A DNA stretch of 38,705 nt, from the NCBI GenBank assembly GCA_031289285.1, contig JAITPT010000143.1, forward strand, positions 1 to 38,705. The letters run 5' to 3'. How positions within the stretch are numbered: position 1 is the first letter of the stretch; each line of letters begins with the position of its first letter. Source of the stretch: Puniceicoccales bacterium (GTDB taxonomy: Bacteria > Verrucomicrobiota > Verrucomicrobiia > Opitutales > UBA953). Both the position numbers and the translations under genes were made by a program. The notes under the pieces were generated by a model. The model had not been told where the DNA came from. It worked only from the letters and a program-made list of their open reading frames with translations, and ran no database searches. Shown piece after piece: positions 22,899 to 30,587 of the stretch.

Positions 22899-22948
22899 CA
22901 CGGACAGGCACGGACAAACACGGACTTTCACGGACCTTCACGGACGCT
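22899..22948 (+). repeat. Five 10-bp units CACGGACNNN
   Basis: Five contiguous decamers, CACGGAC plus three variable bases (AGG, AAA, TTT, CTT, GCT), in the space between the nif control region and glycogen phosphorylase. The 10-bp period equals about one helical turn, so all copies face the same side of the DNA. The rest of 22949-23116 shows no gene or clear structure. Confidence 0.8.
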
Positions 22949-23116
22949 GGCGAGGAAGCGCGCAAGAAGGGGGGCACGCGGAGGGACCTTCACGGGTGCC
23001 GCAGACACTGGGCAGCGCTCCCCCCCATGCTGGGCACCCTGCCCTGCGGACGGCGTTTAGACGGTGCTTGGGGACAGTGCTCAGGCAGCGCTATCGCCAT
23101 TTTTTACTTGCAGGGC

Positions 23117-25726
23117 TTACTTCACAGGCAGGGGTTTTATGTGCCAGATTTCGTCGGCGTATTCGCGGATGGTGCGGTCAGAAGAAAACTTGCCGACTCG
23201 GGCGGTGTTCAAAACCGCCATGCGCGCCCATTGCGCTTTGTCCAAGTAGGCAGCGTTCACGCGCTCCTGCGCCTCGACGTAGGCACGGTAATCCGCCAAG
23301 ACGAGGAAGGGGTCGCCGTGGTCGAGCAGACTGGCGACGACAGGGGCAAGCGAGTGAGGTTCGTCGGGCGTGAAATAGTCAGACGCGAGCCAGTTGAGAA
23401 CTTCACGCAACTCGGTGTCGCGCTCGTAGATTTCACGCGGGTTGTAGCCACGCGCCCAGAGGGCATGGACCTCGTTGACGTCCATGCCGAAGATGAAAAT
23501 GTTGTCCGCGCCGACTTCTTCCATGATTTCGACGTTGGCACCGTCGAGGGTGCCGAGGGTGAGCGCACCGTTGAGGGCGAGCTTCATGTTGCCCGTGCCA
23601 CTCGCCTCTTTGCCCGCAGTAGAGATTTGCTCAGAAATATCGGCGGCAGGGATGATTTGCTCGGCGAGCGTGACGCAGTAGTCGGGCAGGTAGGCGACCT
23701 TGATTTTGCCGCCGACGCGGGGGTCGGCGTTGATGCGGGCAGCGACGGCGTTGATGGCGTGGATGATGTCTTTGGCGAGGTCGTAGCCCGGGGCAGCTTT
23801 GGCCCCAAAGATGAAAACGCGCGGCGCGATGTTGAGCGCAGGGTTGTTGAGAAGACGCCGGTAGAGGGTGAGGATGTGAAGCAGGTTGAGGTGCTGACGC
23901 TTGTATTCGTGGAGGCGTTTGATTTGGACGTCGAAGAGGGCGTCGGGAGAAACTTGCACGGCGCAGAGTTTCTCGATGACGGCAGCGAGGCGCTCCTTGG
24001 CAGCGTGTTTGACGGCCATGAACTCGGCTTGGAAGGCGGGGTCGTCCGCCCATTTTTCGAGACCGCGGACAGCCTCGAGGTTCTTCGTCCAACCCTTGCC
24101 GAGGCGGGCGTCTATCAGGGCAGCGAGTGCGGGATTGCAGGCACGTAGCCAGCGGCGCGGGGTGATGCCGTTGGTTTTGTTTTGAAAACGAGTCGGCCAG
24201 AGGGCGGCGAAATCTGCGAAGAGGCTTTCGGTGAGGAGTTGGCTGTGGAGGGCGGCGACGCCGTTGACAGCGTGGCTGCCGACGACGGCGAGGTGTGCCA
24301 TGCGGACGGTCTGCACGCGGCCTTCTTCGATGAGGGAGAGGGCGCGTTTTTTGGTGTCGTCGCCCGGCCAACGCGCTTCGACGAGGGCAAGGAAGCGGCG
24401 GTTGATTTCGTAGATGATGAGGAGGTGGCGAGGGAGAACTTTTTCAAAAAGCGGGACGCTCCATTTTTCGAGGGCTTCGGGGAGGAGGGTGTGGTTGGTG
24501 TAGGCGAAGACGCGGGTGGCGATTGACCACGCGGCGTCCCAGCCGAGGTGCTCGGTGTCAATGAGCAGGCGCATTAGCTCGGCGACGGCGACGGCGGGGT
24601 GGGTGTCGTTGAGCTGGATGGCGACTTTTTCGGGGAAGACTTCCCAGCGCGCTTTGCCGTCGGGCGCGGTGTTGTCGCGCTTGAAACGCCGGATGAGGTC
24701 TTGCAGGGAACAGGAGACGAAGAAAATTTGCTGGACAAGGCGGAGTTCGCGCCCCGTGGCGGTCTTGTCGTTTGGATAAAGGACTTTTGAGTAGGTCTCG
24801 TCGGCGGTTTTTTGGCGCACGGCGTCGGCGTAGTCGCCTTGGTTGAAGAGCTGGAAGTCGAACTCGTTTGAGGCGCGAGATTCCCAGAGGCGCAGGAAGT
24901 TGACGGTGCCGGTGTCGTAGCCGACGACGGGGATGTCGCAGGGGATGCCAACGATGGAGCGCGAGTGGAGCCACGCGGGGGTAAGGTTGCCGGAGTCGTT
25001 GTAGCGCATTTCGACGCGCCCGTAGAGGGGGACGGTCTGGCAAAACTCGGGGCGGCGCACAGGCCACGGGTTTGCGGTGGGAAGCCAGTTGTCGGCATTT
25101 TCGACTTGACGGTTCTTCTCGAAGGATTGGCGGAAGAGGCCGTATTCATACATGATGCCGTAGCCGATGGCGGGGTAATCGAGGGTGGCAAGCGAGTCGA
25201 GGAAACAGGCGGCGAGACGCCCAAGGCCGCCGTTGCCGAGGCCCATGTCTGGCTCTTCGTTGAGGAGGCTGTTGATGTCGAGGCCGAGTTGGCGGAGGGC
25301 TTCGGCGGTGCTCTCGTAGATGCCGTCGTTGGTGAGGTTATTCCGCAGGAGACGCCCCATGAGGTATTCGAGAGAGAGGTAATAGACGCGGCGGGTGTTG
25401 GCGGTGTTGTGCGCAGCTTGGGTGCGGATGAGGCGGTCGAGTGTGCGCGCCTGCGCCATTTGGCAGGTGGCGAGCCACCAATCGTGGAGGCGGGCAGTAG
25501 AGGTGTCGCGGGCAAGCGAGCAGCGGAGGTAGTGGAGAATGGCTTGGCGGATGGCGGCTGGGTCGCGGCGCGGTTCCTCAGAGTAAGACTCCTCGGCAAG
25601 AGCGGCACAGGCAGGCGCGAGAGCGGGCGCGAGGGGGGACGCGGGAGCAGGCGCACGGGCGGCGGCGAGGGCGGCGGCGGTTTTGTTTTTGGCGGAGGCA
25701 GTGGTGGCGGTGGCGGATTGGTTCAT
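23117..25726 (-). CDS. glgP: Glycogen phosphorylase
   Basis: Releases glucose-1-phosphate from glycogen or maltodextrin; PLP-dependent and cytoplasmic. The 869-residue protein shows family blocks throughout: RRVYYLSLEYLMGRLL, EEPDMGLGNGGLGRLAACF, YGIMYEYGLFRQ, AIQLNDTHPAVAVAELMR, NKTNGITPRRWL, VQIKRLHEYKRQHLN and EASGTGNMKLALNG with the PLP lysine at residue 715. The first 45 residues are an Ala/Pro-rich low-complexity run not found in the family core. The ATG at 25726 is used; the longer open frame upstream translates a CAC/CAT-rich leader. Its leader, like those of nif, is CA-rich without a Shine-Dalgarno sequence. It could feed stored carbon to the energy-hungry nitrogenase, but no co-transcription is implied because nif has its own promoter. 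Confidence 0.96.
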   Translation of the reverse strand: MNQSATATTASAKNKTAAALAAARAPAPASPLAPALAPACAALAEESYSEEPRRDPAAIRQAILHYLRCSLARDTSTARLHDWWLATCQMAQARTLDRLIRTQAAHNTANTRRVYYLSLEYLMGRLLRNNLTNDGIYESTAEALRQLGLDINSLLNEEPDMGLGNGGLGRLAACFLDSLATLDYPAIGYGIMYEYGLFRQSFEKNRQVENADNWLPTANPWPVRRPEFCQTVPLYGRVEMRYNDSGNLTPAWLHSRSIVGIPCDIPVVGYDTGTVNFLRLWESRASNEFDFQLFNQGDYADAVRQKTADETYSKVLYPNDKTATGRELRLVQQIFFVSCSLQDLIRRFKRDNTAPDGKARWEVFPEKVAIQLNDTHPAVAVAELMRLLIDTEHLGWDAAWSIATRVFAYTNHTLLPEALEKWSVPLFEKVLPRHLLIIYEINRRFLALVEARWPGDDTKKRALSLIEEGRVQTVRMAHLAVVGSHAVNGVAALHSQLLTESLFADFAALWPTRFQNKTNGITPRRWLRACNPALAALIDARLGKGWTKNLEAVRGLEKWADDPAFQAEFMAVKHAAKERLAAVIEKLCAVQVSPDALFDVQIKRLHEYKRQHLNLLHILTLYRRLLNNPALNIAPRVFIFGAKAAPGYDLAKDIIHAINAVAARINADPRVGGKIKVAYLPDYCVTLAEQIIPAADISEQISTAGKEASGTGNMKLALNGALTLGTLDGANVEIMEEVGADNIFIFGMDVNEVHALWARGYNPREIYERDTELREVLNWLASDYFTPDEPHSLAPVVASLLDHGDPFLVLADYRAYVEAQERVNAAYLDKAQWARMAVLNTARVGKFSSDRTIREYADEIWHIKPLPVK

Positions 25727-25871
25727 GGATGCGATGATGGTGTGGTGTGTGGTGATGCGGTGTGCGGTGATGCGGTGATGTGACGTGTGGTGATGCGGTG
25801 TGCGGTGTGTGAATGGTGTCGGAATGTTTGTGTTAGCAGGAACGGTGCCGCAGGAATGGGCAGCGCGGGGA

Positions 25872-25902
25872 TGTATAAAGGCGAAGGGGCGGCGCGGGTC
25901 AA
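25872..25902 (-). promoter_or_regulatory. Possible sigma-70-type promoter of glgP
   Basis: Minus strand TTGACC (25897-25902) and TATACA (25872-25877), spacer 19 bp, about 145 bp upstream of the glgP start. The -35 box is good; the spacing is slightly long. It would give a leader dominated by CACCGCATCACC-type simple sequence. Confidence 0.4.
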
Positions 25903-25955
25903 GCGGCGGAAAGCGGCACGGGACGGCGGGGGACGGGACGGGATGGCGGGGCGGG

Positions 25956-26228
25956 TCAAAGATGTGTGAGGTCGCAGGCGGCGGCGGAGTAGTTCGTGCG
26001 GGTGGCTTTTTGTGCTTCGGGGTTTTCGAGGAAAAACGCCTTTGCTGCTTGGCGGCAGGCACGGCGCGAGTGCGCCGTCGGCAGGAAACGTCGCCAGCCT
26101 ACGCGACGGGAAATCTCCTCTTCCACCATTGGGCGGATGTAACCTTCTTTGATTTGGAAATCGCCAAGCCATTTGGCGGCTGCGACCGCTTCGGTGCTTC
26201 CGCCAGCACGGACGATGGCGTCGCGCAC
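25956..26228 (-). pseudogene. 3' remnant of an unidentified gene, interrupted by an inverted-repeat element
   Basis: About 90 residues with good protein character (AVRDAIVRAGGSTEAVAAAKWLG, DFQIKEGYIRPMVEEEISRR, RRFLPTAHSRRACRQAAKAF) and a proper stop. In-frame sequence continues upstream (IQSEKHANA) until it meets the end of the 163-bp element at 26265, so the original start is lost. Beyond the element, 26428-26681 on the same strand is also open (NRFNLFLSRKGYANQVQVDG, HELGHPGG) and may be an earlier part of the same gene or of another. I do not recognise the family. A GTG at 26228 could still give a short product. Confidence 0.45.
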
Positions 26229-26264
26229 GGCAGCGTTGGCGTGTTTTTCGCTTTGGATCTTTAT

Positions 26265-26427
26265 CCTAAGAACGGCGGTTGGAGGGGAAGTATTGCGAGA
26301 AGATGTTGTGGCAGATGCGCTTGGTGGATTTGTGAAGGCGCACCTGTTGGTGCGTCAAACAAAGCCAACAAGTGCAGATGCCATAACAGCTTCCGCAAGA
26401 CGACCCGACTCAACTACCGTTTTTAGG
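26265..26427. mobile_element. 163-bp miniature inverted-repeat element, copy 2
   Basis: Inverse orientation to copy 1 and again exactly 163 bp. Ends are CCTAAGAACGGCGGTTGGAG and, inverted, CCTAAAAACGGTAGTTGAG. Flanks TTTAT and ATTAT are compatible with a worn 5-bp target duplication. The central palindrome GGCGCACC-N4-GGTGCGTC is kept. It splits the gene remnant described at 25956. Confidence 0.8.
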
Positions 26428-26681
26428 ATTATAGCATTGGCGGCGGGCGAGAAGTCAGCGTTCACCTCCGTGGTTCGGAGCCGGAGGTTCTTGTCGCGGC
26501 GGCGTCCGCCCGGGTGCCCAAGCTCGTGGAGGTAGGAGTAGTTTTGCCCAGTGTGCGGCTTCCAAAACGGCAAGATTGGAGAGGTGAGGAAAGCGTTTTG
26601 TCCGTCAACTTGGACTTGGTTCGCGTAACCTTTCCTCGACAAGAAAAGGTTGAATCGGTTCTTGCGGATGTCGCTCTTCAG

Positions 26682-26957
26682 TTCCAACCCCGCGAGGACG
26701 CGGACAAATCGGGGAAGGAACTTGGGGTTCAGACGTTCGTGTTAGTCGCTAAAAATGCCCAAAATCTCGGTTTTGTAATTCGTTGAAAAACAATACATTA
26801 ACAGTCTGTTCCTTGCAAGTTCCAACCCCGCGAAGGCGCGGACAAATCGGGGAAGGAACTTGGGGTGTCAGACGTTTGTGTTAGTCACTAAAAATGCCCA
26901 AAATTTCGGTTTTGTAATTCGTTGAAAAACAACACATTACAGTCTGTTCCTTGCAAG
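26682..26957. repeat. Tandem pair of module D
   Basis: Two adjacent copies of a 138-bp unit (26682-26818 and 26820-26957). Each begins TTCCAACCCCGCGA, forms a GC-rich hairpin (CCCCG..CGGGG), runs through TTAGTC-CTAAAAATGCCC and ends TCTGTTCCTTGCAAG. Single copies lie at 6522-6659 (full) and 27941-27984 (hairpin only). The unit end (CCTTGCAAG) abuts the next unit start directly. Confidence 0.85.
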
Positions 26958-27472
26958 CGCTACGATGCACCCTCCGTTTCAAAGGCTATTCTCGTATTTT
27001 CGCGCTACTTGAACGGTATTAGTCATGAACGAGACAAAAAACACCACGCCACAAGCAAGACGGCACGATTGTCGTCAGCACCAAATGCGTTGCCCGCGCC
27101 AGCACTGTGCTTGTGCTCATTCGTTCCCTGCTTGGGCCATGTATCGTGTCAAATATTTTTTTAGCCTAAACCGTGCGTGGCTTGGAGCGCTGAAGGCGCG
27201 GCTTCATAATAGCCTATGGCAACGCCATAGGATAATGGGCGGTTTCTCCACTGTGGGCTGTAAGCCCACCTTAACGCAATGGCGGTAGGCGGCGGTGGTG
27301 CGAGGGTGGCGTTCAGAACGAAGGTTGAGGCGGGCTTACAGCCCGCTGAGAACCGCTGTCGTGTATCATATTGCTTCGCGATATGCTATTATGAAGCCGC
27401 GCCTTCAGCGCTACGATGCACCCTCCGTTTCAAAGGCTATTCTCGTATTTTCGCACTACTTGAACGGTATTG
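26958..27472. repeat. Repeat cluster 3 (modules A, F and B)
   Basis: In order: a 3' half of module A (26958-27020, ending CTACTTGAACGGTATT), module F copy 1 (27022-27168), a module A in minus orientation (27178-27236), the module B stem-loop (27253-27346), and a module A in plus orientation (27360-27472). The last has an altered hairpin, CATATTGC-TTC-GCGATATG, in place of CCTATGGC-N3-GCCATAGG. No conventional gene is present. Confidence 0.75.
27019..27120 (-). CDS. Candidate hydrophobic micro-ORF in module F, copy 1
   Basis: Codes for 33 residues beginning MSTSTVLARATHLVLTTIV, with a hydrophobic central stretch and a closing CLWRGVFCLVHD. Preceded by AGGGA four bases before the ATG, and by TTGAC about 30 bp upstream in the CCAGGCT/TTGAC motif. 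Two sister ORFs with near-identical first 28 residues lie at 27437 and 27626. Expression is unproven; the plus strand is also open in places. Confidence 0.3.
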   Translation of the reverse strand: MSTSTVLARATHLVLTTIVPSCLWRGVFCLVHD

Positions 27473-27571
27473 GTCATGAAGGAGACAAAAAACACCACGC
27501 CACAAGCAAGACGACACGATTGTCGTCAGCACCAAATACGTTGCCCGCGCCAGCACTGTGCTTGTGCTCAT
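27437..27571 (-). CDS. Candidate hydrophobic micro-ORF in module F, copy 2
   Basis: Codes for 44 residues; residues 1-33 match copy 1 apart from His12 to Tyr, Pro20 to Ser and Val31 to Leu, then the frame runs on into module A. Same AGGGA upstream box and TTGAC motif. The predicted single membrane helix lies at about residues 6-22. Confidence 0.3.
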   Translation of the reverse strand: MSTSTVLARATYLVLTTIVSSCLWRGVFCLLHDQYRSSSAKIRE

Positions 27572-27797
27572 TCGTTCCCTGCTTGGGCCATGTATCGTGT
27601 CAAATATTTTTTTTAGCCTAGTAAATTATTCAGGACGGGGCATGAGCGAAACAAAAACACTGCGCCACAAGCAAGACGACACGATTGTCGTCAGCACCAA
27701 ATACGTTGCTCGCGCCAGCACTGTGCTTGTGCTCATTCGTTCCCTGCTTGGGTCATGCATCGTGTCAAATATTTTTTTTAGCCTGGTAAATTATTCG
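27473..27797. repeat. Tandem module F copies 2 and 3 with CCAGGCT/TTGAC motifs
   Basis: Two direct repeats with a period of 166 bp (ATG landmarks at 27476 and 27642). Each ends in the eight-copy motif (27599-27632 and 27764-27797). Copy 1 of the unit is at 27022-27168. Copies 1 and 2 differ from copy 3 by one extra A in an A-run near the start, which shifts the plus-strand frame. Confidence 0.85.
27626..27736 (-). CDS. Candidate hydrophobic micro-ORF in module F, copy 3
   Basis: Codes for 36 residues, identical to copy 2 for the first 25 residues, with a different end (SVFVSLMPRPE) because of a single-base length change in a T-run. Same upstream AGGGA box and TTGAC motif. On the opposite strand a 59-codon frame (27642-27821, MSETKTLRHKQDD) is open only in this copy, so strand choice is uncertain. 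Confidence 0.3.
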   Translation of the reverse strand: MSTSTVLARATYLVLTTIVSSCLWRSVFVSLMPRPE

Positions 27798-28069
27798 GGA
27801 CGGGAGGAAGGATTATTCTAAAAACGGAAGTTAATACTGGCAACTTTTCACAAGATTTTGGACATCCGAGAGTTGCGTTTTGATTTATGTGCGCTACAAG
27901 TGGCACATTGGGAGAGATACCTCGGGGAAACCGCCTTCAGTTCCAACCCCGCGAGGGCGCGGACAAATCGGGGAAGGAACTTGGCACTCAAAAAGGGACA
28001 GGCCCTTTTTTCACTTGCATCCATTTCGTGCTTGCATGGCCAGACGCCGTCGCCAGTGTCGCGACCGCT
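27798..28069. repeat. Spacer with a worn element end and a partial module D
   Basis: At 27816-27840 lies a degenerate single end of the 163-bp element (CTAAAAACGGAAGTTAATAC). At 27941-27984 lies the hairpin part of module D, 85 bp before the lipoprotein gene. Nothing else is recognised. Confidence 0.6.
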
Positions 28070-29098
28070 ATGAATATGAAAACTCGTTCCACTCTCTTAC
28101 TATCGCGTTTGCCTGCGCTTGCACTCCTGCTTGCCGTGTTCCTTGCAGGTTGCGGAAAAAAAGAAGACCCCGCAAAAGTTTTGCGCGTCGGTTTTTTTCC
28201 GAACATCACCCACGCGCAAGCGATTATCGCCCAACAAATGGAAGCCGAGGGCAAAAGCTGGTATGCGCCACGAATGCCCGCCGGAGTCACGCTCCGGTGG
28301 CTCCCGTTCAACGCCGGCCCCACCGCGATGGAGTCGCTGCTCATTGAGAGCATTGACGTCTCCTACGTCGGCCCCAACCCCGCGCTCAACGCCTACGTGC
28401 GACGCGGAGGCAAAGACATCCGGCAGCTCACTGGCTCCGCCACGGGCGGCAGCGCACTCGTCGCCCAACCCGAACTTGCGCTTTCTCCCGTGCCACAGGC
28501 CGCCGACTTCAAGGGCAAAAAAATCGGCACTCCCCAATACGGCAACACGCAGGATGTCGCCTGCCGCGTGTGGCTCGTCAAGGGCGGTTTGAAGGTTCAC
28601 AAAACTGGCGGCGAGGCGGCGATTGTCCCCATGCAAAACCCTGAGCTTGTGCAGCTTTTCGGGCAAAAAGATATTGACGCCGCATGGACGGTCGAGCCGT
28701 GGGTCTCCCGCCTCGTCGCAAAAGGCGGAAAAATCGTCCCCGTTAAACGCGATTTTCCCGACATCACGACCCTTATCGCGACCTGCGAGCGAACCTTGCA
28801 AACGCAGCCCGTTCTTGTCCGCGCTTTTGTAAAAGCACACGGCGAATTGACAGACTGGATGAACAAAAATCCAGACGCTGCGCTCGGTTATTTACACAGG
28901 GGTCTTGAACGTCTCACGGGGACAAAACTTGACGCCAAACTCGTCGCCTCCGCTTTTAAGAATATCACTTTTACAACAAAAGTTGACCGTGCCTCCATGC
29001 GCGCCTTCGTGGACGACGCTTTTTCGATTGGCATGTTTGAAACAAAAGAGAAGCCCGACCTCGTTAACTTTTTCCACGAGGAAAACACAGAAAAGTAA
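28070..29098 (+). CDS. ABC transporter substrate-binding lipoprotein (NMT1/SsuA/TauA-like)
   Basis: A 342-residue protein with a type II signal peptide and lipobox VFLAGC (Cys28), so a membrane-tethered binding protein. The mature part has the class II fold of nitrate/sulfonate/taurine binding proteins: VLRVGFFPNITHAQAIIAQQM, LRWLPFNAGPTAMESLLIESIDVSYVGPNPALNAY, GKKIGTPQYGNTQDVACRVWL, and IDAAWTVEPWVSRL. The ligand may be sulfonate, nitrate or a similar anion; sequence alone does not decide. No permease or ATPase gene lies beside it, so it works with components elsewhere or is an orphan. ATG 28070 (MNMKT) or 28076 (MKT) are both possible; no Shine-Dalgarno sequence is present. Confidence 0.88.
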   Translation: MNMKTRSTLLLSRLPALALLLAVFLAGCGKKEDPAKVLRVGFFPNITHAQAIIAQQMEAEGKSWYAPRMPAGVTLRWLPFNAGPTAMESLLIESIDVSYVGPNPALNAYVRRGGKDIRQLTGSATGGSALVAQPELALSPVPQAADFKGKKIGTPQYGNTQDVACRVWLVKGGLKVHKTGGEAAIVPMQNPELVQLFGQKDIDAAWTVEPWVSRLVAKGGKIVPVKRDFPDITTLIATCERTLQTQPVLVRAFVKAHGELTDWMNKNPDAALGYLHRGLERLTGTKLDAKLVASAFKNITFTTKVDRASMRAFVDDAFSIGMFETKEKPDLVNFFHEENTEK

Positions 29099-29208
29099 GC
29101 GGGAGAAAACTAAGAACAGTAAGAACAGCAGTTACACACAACGAAACGAAGCACAACGGGACGGAACTTTCGCCACGCAGGCTTGTTTCCGTCCGCCACC
29201 AAAAAAAT

Positions 29209-30537
29209 ATGTCCGCAAACACATTCGCCGCAACCGACGCACTTACGCGCCGCCGCTTTCTCCGCAACTCCGGTCTCGCGCTCGCTTCGAGCCTCGCGTT
29301 TCCCGCGCTCATCCCTGCGCCGGCAATCGGGCGTGCTGGTGCCGTGGCACCGTCAAACCGCGTCCAACTCGGCGTCGTCGGCGCAAAACAGGGACACTTC
29401 AACTGGCAACGTTGCCGATTTGCCAATGTGCAAACGGTCGCCGTTTGCGAAGTGGACAGCAACCGCCGCCACTCGTTTGTCCGCGATGTTAACCAGCACC
29501 ATAAACAAAAGGGCACCAAAGATTACGGCGATTTTCGCGAGATGTTTGCCAAGGCAAAACTCGATGCCGTGATACTCGCCGCGCCCGACCACTGGCACGG
29601 CGCGATGTCCGTCGCCGCCGCTCGCGCTGGTATTTCTATTTGGGGCGAAAAACCGCTCGCGCACACCATTTGGGAAGGGCGCGCTATCGTGAAGGCCGTG
29701 GCGCAGCACGGCGTCGCTTGGCAGACAGGAAGTTGGCAACGCTCGCTGCCGTATTTCCGCCACATCTGCGAGCTGGTGCGCAACGGGCGTATCGGCAAAG
29801 TGCAGCGCGTGGAGGTCGGCACAGGCGGTTTCAGCGGCGCGAATTACCACAGTGCCGGCGGCAGTATCGGTAGCCCGCCCGCCAGTCTCGACTACGACAC
29901 ATGGGTCGGCCCCGCCACTTGGCGCGATTATCATCCGGGCATCACGCACTATAACTGGCGTCTCGTGCTCAACTTCGGAGGCGGGCCGCTCATGGATTGG
30001 GTCGGACACTACTACGACATCGCGCAGTGGGCACTCGGTCTCGACCACACCGGCCCTGTTAAAATCACTGGCACTGGCACCTATGCGCGCCCCACGCCCG
30101 AATTGCCCTACGACGCAGAAACAAGCTACCGCTACGATTGCGAATACGCCGATGGCGTCGTCATTTCTGGCGGCAGTGATTATGCCTCCGGCACACGCTT
30201 TTTCGGCGAAGGCGGCAAGTGGCTACACGTCCAGCGCAACCGCCCGCTACGCGCCTCCGACCCGAACATTTTGCGCGAAAGCATCGGTCAAAACGAGACG
30301 CACCTTTACAAAAGCGACAACCATTGGCGCAACTTTATAGACGCCTCGCTCTCGCGTCGCGAAACGGTCGCCCCCGCCGAAGCCGGACATCGCGCCGCCA
30401 GCGCCGGCCTTCTCGGGCAAATCGCAATTTTGACGGGCCGGACAATTCGCTGGGACCCTGTTAAAGAAGAAATCCTCGGCGACCCCGCCGCATCCGCCTT
30501 GCTAAAACCTTCCCTCCGCGGCGGCTGGGGACTCTAA
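29209..30537 (+). CDS. Tat-exported Gfo/Idh/MocA family oxidoreductase
   Basis: A 442-residue protein. The N-terminus carries a twin-arginine signal (TRRRFLRNSGLALASSLAFPALI), so it is predicted to be exported folded to the periplasm. A Rossmann NAD(P)-binding domain follows (VQLGVVGAKQGHFNWQRC, VAVCEVDSNRRHS, LDAVILAAPDHWHGAMSV, GEKPLAHTIWEGRAIV), then the alpha/beta substrate domain (WVGPATWRDYHPGITHYNWR, GGGPLMDWVGHYYDIAQWALG). It probably oxidises or rearranges a sugar; such exported forms are common in Planctomycetes and Verrucomicrobia. It starts 110 bp after the binding-protein gene, without evidence of a joint operon. Immediately after its stop lies a single end of the 163-bp element. 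Confidence 0.9.
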   Translation: MSANTFAATDALTRRRFLRNSGLALASSLAFPALIPAPAIGRAGAVAPSNRVQLGVVGAKQGHFNWQRCRFANVQTVAVCEVDSNRRHSFVRDVNQHHKQKGTKDYGDFREMFAKAKLDAVILAAPDHWHGAMSVAAARAGISIWGEKPLAHTIWEGRAIVKAVAQHGVAWQTGSWQRSLPYFRHICELVRNGRIGKVQRVEVGTGGFSGANYHSAGGSIGSPPASLDYDTWVGPATWRDYHPGITHYNWRLVLNFGGGPLMDWVGHYYDIAQWALGLDHTGPVKITGTGTYARPTPELPYDAETSYRYDCEYADGVVISGGSDYASGTRFFGEGGKWLHVQRNRPLRASDPNILRESIGQNETHLYKSDNHWRNFIDASLSRRETVAPAEAGHRAASAGLLGQIAILTGRTIRWDPVKEEILGDPAASALLKPSLRGGWGL

Positions 30538-30538
30538 A

Positions 30539-30562
30539 CCTAAGAACGGCAGTTGATACGGG
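30539..30562. mobile_element. Solo end of the 163-bp inverted-repeat element
   Basis: CCTAAGAACGGCAGTTGA followed by TACGGG, matching the left end of the complete copies. No matching right end is seen before the transposase gene, so this is a truncated copy. It sits directly after the Gfo/Idh stop codon. Confidence 0.55.
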
Positions 30563-30587
30563 CGGTTTTCAGGGGGAGGGGCAATGC

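Noticed and set aside
26682..26957. Module D pair as a CRISPR or tRNA-like tandem
   Set aside because: Two directly abutting 138-bp copies with no unique spacers; no cloverleaf or CCA end.
27642..27821. 59-codon plus-strand ORF in module F copy 3 as the real gene
   Set aside because: Copies 1 and 2 are frameshifted in this frame by an extra A, and its tail is made of the CCAGGCT/TTGAC motif, whereas the minus-strand ORF start is kept in all three copies.
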